64,000 bases of DNA from NCBI GenBank assembly GCA_963754535.1, contig CAVWGG010000024.1:124001-188000 (forward strand). The letters are read 5' to 3'. The notes under the pieces are model-generated. The model had not been told where the DNA came from. It saw only the letters and a list, made by a program, of their open reading frames with translations, and searched no databases. This DNA is from RPQJ01 sp963754535. GTDB lineage: Bacteria; Pseudomonadota; Gammaproteobacteria; Steroidobacterales; Steroidobacteraceae. Position 1 is the stretch's first letter, and each line of letters opens with the position of its first letter. Positions 57,760 to 64,000 of this stretch are shown here, one piece after another. Both the position numbers and the translations under genes were made by a program.

Positions 57760-59077
57760 TTAACCGGGGATGAAGATCGTCGCCGGGTGCTCGAGCAGGT
57801 CCTTGAGCGCCAGGATCATGGCCGCGGCGTCGTAGCCATCCACGAAGCGATGATCGAACGACGACGAAAGATTCATGATGCGACGGATGGCGATGGCGCC
57901 ATCCAGGACGACCGGGCGGTCGATCGCCTTGTTGACGCCAATGATTCCCATCTCGGGCGCGTTGATGATCGGCGTCGAAACGATGCCGCCCATCCGGCCG
58001 AGGCTGGTGATCGTGATCGTCGAGCCGCTCAGTTCCTCGCGCGAGGCCTTGCCGCCCTTGGCCGCCTCGGAGACGCGGCGGATCTCGTCCGACAAGTCCC
58101 AGAGCGTGCGGGCCTCGGCATGGCGCACGACCGGCACCTTGAGGCCGTCCGGCGTCTGCGTCGCCACGCCCAGGTGCACCGGGTGGTGCCGGATCAGCAC
58201 GTTGCGCTCGGCGTCGTAGTGCGCGTTGCACTGGGGGAACTCCTCGAGCACGCGCGCGAGCGCGGCTGCGAGGAACGGCAGGTACGTGAGGGCCGGCGTG
58301 CCCTTCGGCGCTTTCGAATTCAGGTGCGCGCGCAGCGACTCGAGCTCCGTGACGTCGACTTCCTCGACGTACGAGAAGTGCGGGATCATCCGCGCCGCAT
58401 CCGTCATGCGCTGCGCGATGACGCGACGCACGCCGATGACCTTGACCTCGTCGGTGCCGGTGCGCTGCCGCAGCAGCGACGGCGCGGCCGCCGGGCCACC
58501 GTTCTTGTGGGCGGGAGCGGCGCCGCTCATCACGGCCACGAAGTCCTTCGGCATGATGCGGCCGCTCGGACCGGAGCCCGGGACCTGCCGCAGGTCGATG
58601 CCTGCCTCGCGCGCCTTGCGCCGCGTGGCCGGCGACGCCTTCACGCGACCACTCACCTCTCCCACTTCACTCTTCACCTCCACCGCATGAGCGGCAGGAG
58701 TCGCACGCAGGGCGGGCAAAGGTGCTCGCGCGGGCGCGGGTTCAATCCGCGGACTCTCAGCCCGGCTCCTCGCCCGCTGCAACGGGAGGCAGGGCGGCGA
58801 CAGGGGCCGCAGGAGCGACGACATCGTCATCAACCGCTGCCGTCTCGAACACGACCAGCTCCGAGCCGACGCGAACCATGTCGCCCGGCTGGCCGTTGAT
58901 CGTCACGACCTTGCCGCTGACCGGTGCCGGTACTTCCACCGCGGCCTTGTCGGTCATGACCTCGGCCATGACCTGGTCTTCCTGCACCATGTCGCCGACC
59001 TTGATGTGCCAGGCGACGACTTCGGCTTCGACGGTGCCTTCGCCCAGATCCGGCATCTTGAAGACGTAACGCGTCAT
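57760..59077 (-). CDS. bkdB: Branched-chain keto-acid dehydrogenase E2 (one frameshift)
   Basis: About 438 residues. Lipoyl domain (MTRYVFKMPDLGEGTVEAEVV, with the lipoyl Lys in MTDKAAVEV), a Pro/Ala linker, the E3-binding domain (KASPATRRKAREAGIDL) and the acyltransferase core (SFDHRFVDGYDAA). The frame breaks in the linker at CCC 58761-58763; removing one base joins GEEP to AESPRIEPAP. Start ATG 59077 overlaps the bkdA2 stop (ATGA). No E3 gene follows; ilvE does. Confidence 0.9.
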
Positions 59078-60090
59078 GCGGCCTCCATCACGGCCTTGAG
59101 GGCCGCAGCCACGCGCAATGGACCCGGGAAATACTCCCATTCGAACGCGTGCGGATACGGCGTGTCCCAGCCCGCGACGCGGCCGATCGGCGCCTCGAGG
59201 TCCCAGAAACATTCTTCCTGGATCGTCGCCGACAGTTCCGCGCCGAAGCCCGAGAAACGCGTCGCTTCGTGCGCGATCAGGCAGCGGCCGGTCTTCTTGA
59301 CCGAGGTGCAGATCGTGTCGGTGTCGAGCGGCACCATCGAACGCACGTCGATGATCTCGGCGTCGATGCCGAGCGCTTTCGCCGCGGCTTCGCACACGTA
59401 GATCATCGTGCCGTACGCAACCATCGTGACAGCGGTGCCCTTGCGCACGATCTCCGCCTTGCCGATCGGCACCGTGTAGTAACCGTCCGGCACCTCGCCC
59501 TTCGGATGCGTGCTCCACGGCACGGCCGGCTTGTTCGCGTCACCGTCGAAAGGACCGTTATAGAGCCGCTTCGGTTCGAAGAACACGACCGGGTCGTCGT
59601 CCTCGATCGACGCGATCAGCAGGCCCTTCGCGTCGTACGGAGTCGACGGCATGACCACCTTGATGCCGCAGACGTGCGTAAAGATGCCTTCCGGGCTCTG
59701 CGAGTGCGTCTGGCCCCCGCGAATACCGCCGCCGCAGGGTGTGCGGATCGTGACGGGCGCCCAGAAGTCGCCGGCGCTGCGGTAGCGCAGGCGGGCGAGC
59801 TCCGAGAAGATCTGGTCGCAGGCCGGATAGATGTAGTCGGCGAACTGCACTTCCGCGATCGGTCGCAATCCGTTCACGCCCATGCCGATGGCGGCACCGA
59901 CGATCGCGCCTTCGGCGATCGGCGTGTCGAGCACGCGGTGCTCGCCGTACTTGCGCTGCAGCCCGTCGGTGACGCGGAACACGCCGCCGAAGTACCCCAC
60001 GTCCTCGCCGAGCACGACCACGTTCGGATCGCGCGCCAGCATGATGTCCATGGCGGAGTTGAGCGCCTGGATCATGTTCATCTGTGCCAT
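59074..60090 (-). CDS. bkdA2: Branched-chain keto-acid dehydrogenase E1 beta
   Basis: 338 residues. Transketolase-like beta subunit that forms the ThDP site with BkdA1. LGEDVGYFGGVFRVTDGL, RIRTPCGGGIRGGQTHSQSPE and the C-terminal transketolase domain match BkdA2. Starts one base after the bkdA1 stop. Confidence 0.95.
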   Translation of the reverse strand: MAQMNMIQALNSAMDIMLARDPNVVVLGEDVGYFGGVFRVTDGLQRKYGEHRVLDTPIAEGAIVGAAIGMGVNGLRPIAEVQFADYIYPACDQIFSELARLRYRSAGDFWAPVTIRTPCGGGIRGGQTHSQSPEGIFTHVCGIKVVMPSTPYDAKGLLIASIEDDDPVVFFEPKRLYNGPFDGDANKPAVPWSTHPKGEVPDGYYTVPIGKAEIVRKGTAVTMVAYGTMIYVCEAAAKALGIDAEIIDVRSMVPLDTDTICTSVKKTGRCLIAHEATRFSGFGAELSATIQEECFWDLEAPIGRVAGWDTPYPHAFEWEYFPGPLRVAAALKAVMEAA

Positions 60091-60091
60091 G

Positions 60092-61330
60092 TCAGACCCC
60101 CTGCTCGGTGCGCAGCTGCTCGCGCTGCTTGCGCAGGTGCTCGGGCATTTCCTTGAACACGTCCTGGAACATGAGGTCGCGATTGAGGCGCGGCCCGTCC
60201 GTGAGCGTTCCGTACTGCACGGCTTCCTTCCAGCTTTCGGTCACGTGTTCTTCCAGTTCCTGTGCCAGCGCCTTGTGGCGCTCTTCGGACCATTCGCCGA
60301 GCGCGATCAGGTGATTCTTGAGCCGCAGCACCGGGTCGCCGAGCGGCCATTTCTCAAAGTCGTCCTTCGGACGGTAACGCGCAGGATCGTCGCTCGTGGA
60401 ATGCGCGGCGCCGCGATAGGTGACGTGCTCGATCAACGTCGGGCCCGCACCGGTACGCGCACGCTCGGCGGCCCACTGCGTCACGGCGTAGACCGCGAGG
60501 TAGTCGTTGCCGTCGACGCGGATGCCGGCCATGCCGTAGCCCGGGCCACGCGCCGCGAACGAACGCTGCTCGCCGCCCGCGAATCCCTGGAACGTCGAGA
60601 TCGCCCACTGGTTGTTGACGATGTTGAGGATCACCGGCGCCATGTAAACGGAGGCGAACAGCATCGCGTGGTGGAAGTCGGCCTCGGCACTCGAACCTTC
60701 GCCGATCCACGACACGGCGATGTCGTCCTCGCCCTTGATCGCAGCGGCCATGGCCCAGCCGACGGCCTGCGGGAACTGCGTCGTCAGGTTGCCGGAGATC
60801 GAGAAGATGCGGCCTTCCGCCCAGTGATACATCACCGGCAGCTGCCGGCCTTTGCACATGTCGCGCGTGTTGGAGAGCAACTGGCACATCAGGTCGACGA
60901 GCGGACGCCCGCGGACCATGTAGAGACCCTGGTTGCGGTACGCCGGGAACAGCATGTCCTTGGGCCGCAACGCCATGCCCTGCGCGACGGACACCGCCTC
61001 CTCGCCAAGGCAGCGCATGTAGAACGACGTCTTGCCCTGCCGCTGCGCGCGCTGCATGCGGTCGTCGAAGATGCGCGTGAGCAGCATGTGGCGCAGGCCG
61101 ATCTGCAGGTCCTGCACCTCGAGGTGCGGATTCCACGGCCCGACCGCGACGTGGTTGTCGTCGAGCACGCGCACGAGGTCGATGGACAAGTGACCGATGT
61201 CGCGAACGCGGGCGTTCACGTCGGGGCGCGGCACGGCGCCAGCCGGGGATGTCTCCAGGTAGCTGAAATCGGGCTCTTCACCCGGACGCGAATGGTGCTT
61301 TGGAATGTGCAGACGGGAGCGGCGGGGCAT
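60092..61330 (-). CDS. bkdA1: Branched-chain keto-acid dehydrogenase E1 alpha
   Basis: 412 residues. Decarboxylates branched-chain 2-oxo acids with ThDP. N-terminus MPRRSRLHIPKHHSRPGEEPDFSY, ThDP motif GEGSSAEADFHHAM...NNQWAIST, and the HSTSDDPARYRPKDD loop match Pseudomonas BkdA1 closely (from memory). ATG 61330 chosen over an open frame that continues to 61420. Divergent from bkdR. Confidence 0.95.
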   Translation of the reverse strand: MPRRSRLHIPKHHSRPGEEPDFSYLETSPAGAVPRPDVNARVRDIGHLSIDLVRVLDDNHVAVGPWNPHLEVQDLQIGLRHMLLTRIFDDRMQRAQRQGKTSFYMRCLGEEAVSVAQGMALRPKDMLFPAYRNQGLYMVRGRPLVDLMCQLLSNTRDMCKGRQLPVMYHWAEGRIFSISGNLTTQFPQAVGWAMAAAIKGEDDIAVSWIGEGSSAEADFHHAMLFASVYMAPVILNIVNNQWAISTFQGFAGGEQRSFAARGPGYGMAGIRVDGNDYLAVYAVTQWAAERARTGAGPTLIEHVTYRGAAHSTSDDPARYRPKDDFEKWPLGDPVLRLKNHLIALGEWSEERHKALAQELEEHVTESWKEAVQYGTLTDGPRLNRDLMFQDVFKEMPEHLRKQREQLRTEQGV

Positions 61331-61405
61331 CGGGTCCTCGCTGATTACAGATGCGGTGGAACGGCTGTCGCGGTAGATTACTGTTGGTTGAGCGGGGGTG
61401 CGGAA

Positions 61406-61429
61406 ATTGTTGCATTGCATTGCAGCAAT
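61406..61429. promoter_or_regulatory. Putative BkdR operator
   Basis: Inverted repeat ATTGTTGCA / TGCAGCAAT (one mismatch) with a six-base centre, between the divergent bkdA1 and bkdR genes. The size and position suit an Lrp-type regulator. Confidence 0.6.
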
Positions 61430-61460
61430 GAGAAATATTCATTTCATGGAGCGCGCTTTC

Positions 61461-61943
61461 ATGGAAGGGGCATCACCCTCTCGTTTGGACAAGGTCGATC
61501 GACGGATCCTGGACCTCCTGCAGCGGGAAGGCGCACTGTCGGTCGCCGAGGTCGCGTCGCGTACGGGGCTGTCCACCACCACCTGCTGGCGCCGCATCCA
61601 GGGACTGGAGCAGTCGGGTGTCATCAAGGGCCGTGTCGCTCTGCTGGACCGCGCAGCGCTCGGTCTCGACGTCACCATTTTTGCCCACGTCAAACTGTCG
61701 AGCCAGGGTCGCGATTCCATAGCGGCGTTCGCCGAGGCGATCCGCGAGCGACCCGAAGTGCTCGACTGCTACACGACGATGGGCGAATGGGACTTCATGC
61801 TTCGCGTGGTGACCCGCGACATCAAGGCCTACGAAGCGTTCTACCTCGATCACCTGTCGAAGCTGCCGAACGTGCAGTCGATCAATTCGTCGGTCACGGT
61901 CACCGTGATCAAGGAAACGACGATCCTGCCGATCGCGCTGTAG
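61461..61943 (+). CDS. bkdR: Lrp/AsnC-family regulator of bkd genes
   Basis: 160 residues. N-terminal winged HTH (LDKVDRRILDLLQREGALSVAEVASRTGLSTTTCWRRIQGLEQSGVI) and a C-terminal RAM domain (FAHVKLSSQGRDSIAAFAEAIRERPEVLDCYTTMGEWDFMLRVV). Start ATG 61461 has GGAG nine bases upstream; ATG 61446 is an alternative. Its position opposite bkdA1 matches BkdR, which in Pseudomonas activates the operon with branched-chain amino acids. Confidence 0.88.
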   Translation: MEGASPSRLDKVDRRILDLLQREGALSVAEVASRTGLSTTTCWRRIQGLEQSGVIKGRVALLDRAALGLDVTIFAHVKLSSQGRDSIAAFAEAIRERPEVLDCYTTMGEWDFMLRVVTRDIKAYEAFYLDHLSKLPNVQSINSSVTVTVIKETTILPIAL

Positions 61944-61950
61944 GCGGCGC

Positions 61951-62979
61951 ATGCACGCCACCTCGTCATGGATCGGTGCGATCGCGGCGCTCGTCCTCGC
62001 CATGGCGAGCGGCACGGTCGGGGCAAGTGCCAAGTGCACGCTGCAACTGGTTGACGAGTGGCCCGTCCGGCAGGTGCACGGGCATTTGATCGTGGATGGC
62101 ACGATCAATGGCCAGCCGGTCGACGTGATGCTGGGCACCGGGTCGCAACGGACCGTCCTGTTGCGATCGGCAGCAGAGCGATTGCACCTGTACCGCCAAT
62201 GGGCCGGCTATCCCATGCTCGGTATCGGCGGCGAGTCCCGCCTCGAGGCGAGCACCGTCAGCGACATGGCAGTCGGGCGGTTCGAGAGCCGAGGCTGGCG
62301 GTTCCTGATTCCTATCGACCAGGACCTGGGCGACGGCTTCGACGTCGTCCTCGGTGACGATTTCTTTCGCGCATTCGACGTCGAGTTCGACCTTGCGCAC
62401 AACGTCGTGCGGCTGTTCCAGCCGCAGGACTGCGACGGGGTCTCGCTGGCGTACTGGTCGCCTGCCGGCGCCACCGAGGCTGCAATCGAGCCGGTATTCC
62501 ACCTCCGCCCGCAGATCATCTTTGCCGGCCTGCTCAACGGGCAGCCGCTGCGCGCGCTGCTCGATTCAGGAACCACGGTCTCGGTTCTCACCACGCGCGA
62601 TGCGCTCGCGGCGGGCGTAACCACGCAGTCGCCGGGGGTCGTTACCTCGGGCGCCATAACCGGGTTCGGTGAAAACGGCGTCGACTCCTGGACCAGCACG
62701 TTCGCGAGCTTCGCCGTCGGCGACGAGACGATCACGAAGCCAAGGATTCGCTTTGCCGACATCTACGCGAATGCGACGTACAAGCTGACGGGAAGCCGCG
62801 TGCCACACAAGTTCGATTCGCAACAACCGATGCTGCTCGGCGTCGACTTCCTCCGTGCGCATCGGGTACTGGTGTCGCACAGCCAGCGCAAGGTCTATCT
62901 CACTTACATCGGCGGCCCGGTGTTCGACGCGACCGGCCTGACGCCCGCCTCCTCGATCTGGCTCGCGCCCATCAGTTAG
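61951..62979 (+). CDS. Retropepsin/pepsin-like aspartic protease with altered first lobe
   Basis: 342 residues with a signal peptide and two retropepsin-like lobes. The second lobe keeps the catalytic LDSGT (Asp205). The first lobe reads LGTGS with Gly62 where the catalytic Asp is expected (codon GGC 62134-62136; one base from GAC). The lobe spacing suggests a bilobal pepsin-like fold. It starts 7 bases after bkdR. Peptidase activity is doubtful; a dimer or a repurposed fold is possible. Confidence 0.8.
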   Translation: MHATSSWIGAIAALVLAMASGTVGASAKCTLQLVDEWPVRQVHGHLIVDGTINGQPVDVMLGTGSQRTVLLRSAAERLHLYRQWAGYPMLGIGGESRLEASTVSDMAVGRFESRGWRFLIPIDQDLGDGFDVVLGDDFFRAFDVEFDLAHNVVRLFQPQDCDGVSLAYWSPAGATEAAIEPVFHLRPQIIFAGLLNGQPLRALLDSGTTVSVLTTRDALAAGVTTQSPGVVTSGAITGFGENGVDSWTSTFASFAVGDETITKPRIRFADIYANATYKLTGSRVPHKFDSQQPMLLGVDFLRAHRVLVSHSQRKVYLTYIGGPVFDATGLTPASSIWLAPIS

Positions 62980-63009
62980 CGCCAGTAGCTCCCCGCGTGG
63001 CGAGCGCGA

Positions 63010-64000
63010 TCAGCCGCTCAGCCGCCGCCACAGCGCGCGTCCGATGAGTCGCGTCTTGGTGCCGAAGTCGAAGCGCTCGAGGTTCGTCTTGACGATGCCC
63101 TCGGTGAACCGGGTCCGCTTCGAGTAGTCCACGATCACGTCCACGAGCACGGGCCTGCGATCGCGGGCAGCAGACCCGAGCGCGTCGCGGATCACGCCAT
63201 CGATGTCACTGTCACTGGCGATGCGCAGGAATTTCGCGCCTGTCGCCTGGGCAACGCCGGCGATGTCGAGCGGACCGAGCACGGTGCAGGTCTTGCGGTT
63301 GTAGGGAATTTCCTGCGCCTGCGCGATCTGCGCGAGTTCGCCATCGTTGAACACGAACACGACGAGCCCGAGTTCCTGTGCCGTCGCGGTCGCCAGTTCC
63401 ATCGCGGTCATGCGGAAGGCGCCGTCACCGACGATACCGACGACGGGCAGGTCCGGTCGCGCGAGCTTGGCGCCGATGGTCGCCGGCACGCAGTAACCCA
63501 TGCAGTTGAAGTCGGTCGGCGAGATCAACCCGCGCGAACGGTGGATCGGCATCAGCTCGGCCGCCAGGAACGTGTGGTTGCCGTCGTCGAGCACGACGGT
63601 GGCATCGTCCGGCAGCTGCCGGCGCAGGCTGGCGAAGAATCGTGCCGGGCTCACGCGGCCCTTCGTATCGTGGCGCAGCCACTCCTCGCGGTACGCCGAC
63701 TTCTGCTCCCGGATCGTGCCCTCGACCTGTGTTCGGCGCGCCGCGGCAACGGGCACCTCACCGAGGGCCTGCAGCAACGACTGCAGCACTGCCTTCGCAT
63801 CGCCTTCGAGCGCGACCGCCGCGGGGTAGTTGGCACTGAAGACAGCGGGATTGATGTCGACGTGGACCAGGCCGGCCGGCGGCGTCCAGCCATAGCTGCC
63901 CGTTGCGATTTCACCGAAGCGCGTGCCGACGGCCAGCATGCAGTCGGTCCCGGCAAATGATATTTCGACCGCAGGCACGGCCGCGCGACCGAGGCAGAAA
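63010..64000 (-). CDS. Thiamine-diphosphate-dependent enzyme (5' end beyond window)
   Basis: C-terminal ~330 residues of an acetolactate-synthase-like protein. The ThDP motif GDGAFRMTAMELATATAQELGLVVFVFNDGELAQI is present, as is the middle domain (FAGTDCMLAVGTRFGEIATGSYG). The reading frame is open to the window edge (FCLGRAAVPAVE), so the N-terminal pyrimidine-binding domain lies outside. Family members are acetolactate synthase, benzoylformate decarboxylase and relatives; I cannot choose between them. Confidence 0.88.
   Translation of the reverse strand, partial: FCLGRAAVPAVEISFAGTDCMLAVGTRFGEIATGSYGWTPPAGLVHVDINPAVFSANYPAAVALEGDAKAVLQSLLQALGEVPVAAARRTQVEGTIREQKSAYREEWLRHDTKGRVSPARFFASLRRQLPDDATVVLDDGNHTFLAAELMPIHRSRGLISPTDFNCMGYCVPATIGAKLARPDLPVVGIVGDGAFRMTAMELATATAQELGLVVFVFNDGELAQIAQAQEIPYNRKTCTVLGPLDIAGVAQATGAKFLRIASDSDIDGVIRDALGSAARDRRPVLVDVIVDYSKRTRFTEGIVKTNLERFDFGTKTRLIGRALWRRLSG

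Noticed and set aside
57760..61330. Pyruvate dehydrogenase complex
   Set aside because: E1 is split into alpha and beta, the alpha subunit matches BkdA1, and bkdR and ilvE neighbours point to branched-chain substrates.

Overview
The window is GC-rich (I estimate mid-60s percent) chromosomal DNA from a gammaproteobacterium. The gene set includes pilT/pilU, yggS-proC-yggT-yggU, a split B12-dependent ribonucleotide reductase (nrdJa/nrdJb), rpsU-yqeY-dnaG-rpoD, can, bkdR/bkdA1A2B and a cyanophycin cluster. Together these fit the Xanthomonadales/Nevskiales/Steroidobacterales side of the class. The family-level placement is inference. I see no phage, insertion sequence, CRISPR array or rRNA operon.

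Layout. 0.5-2.4 kb: a nine-haem cytochrome lipoprotein flanked by palindromic elements. 2.5-5.8 kb: three tandem PilT-family ATPases on the minus strand. 5.9-9.5 kb: yggS, proC, yggT, yggU, a DUF4426 lipoprotein and an HU-like protein. 9.6-15 kb: hydrolase, PEBP protein, FKBP, MsrB, two small proteins, PpnN and an L,D-transpeptidase. 15.1-20 kb: nrdJab facing htrA across a regulatory region with NrdR-like boxes, a DnaA box and a sigma-E-like promoter. 20-28 kb: NDUFA9-like and MidA-like proteins, an aminopeptidase, cca, folM/folK/folB and tsaD. 28-34 kb: the rpsU-yqeY-dnaG-rpoD macromolecular synthesis operon, whose RpoD carries a long histone-like tail. 34-39.6 kb: a membrane protein/XRE pair, transporters (MHS, TAXI lipoprotein, GltS) and carbonic anhydrase. 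39.7-47 kb: an H1-like protein and iadA-cphB-cphA-cphA2-like (cyanophycin turnover). 47-52 kb: M48 protease and a sulfatase/methyltransferase/ATP-grasp cluster. 52-55 kb: tRNA-Ile2(CAT), a PQQ-type sugar dehydrogenase, and DUF6249/ECF sigma/anti-sigma. 55-64 kb: two SDRs, ilvE, the branched-chain keto-acid dehydrogenase operon with its Lrp-type regulator, a pepsin-like protein, and a ThDP enzyme cut off by the window edge.

Two observations stand out. First, six copies of an unfamiliar repeat occur. The main part is a long hairpin with an almost invariant loop (GTGTCTGCCTTTCC) and arms that differ between copies but stay complementary; five copies also carry a second, conserved-base hairpin. 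Four of the six form two head-to-head pairs, between the aminopeptidase gene and cca and between yqeY and dnaG. Second, the ECF sigma factor and the divergent DUF6249 gene share the promoter motif TGCAACCTT-N13/14-GCATAYAAAG, which suggests autoregulation by that sigma factor.

Caution: about 18 genes' worth of reading-frame evidence shows single-base indels concentrated between 36 and 59 kb (gltS, TAXI gene, cphA, cphA2, M48 protease, sulfatase, ATP-grasp, sugar dehydrogenase, anti-sigma, SDR, bkdB). In nearly every case the protein resumes intact in another frame, so these look like sequence errors rather than decayed genes. I annotate them as single genes and give the break positions.
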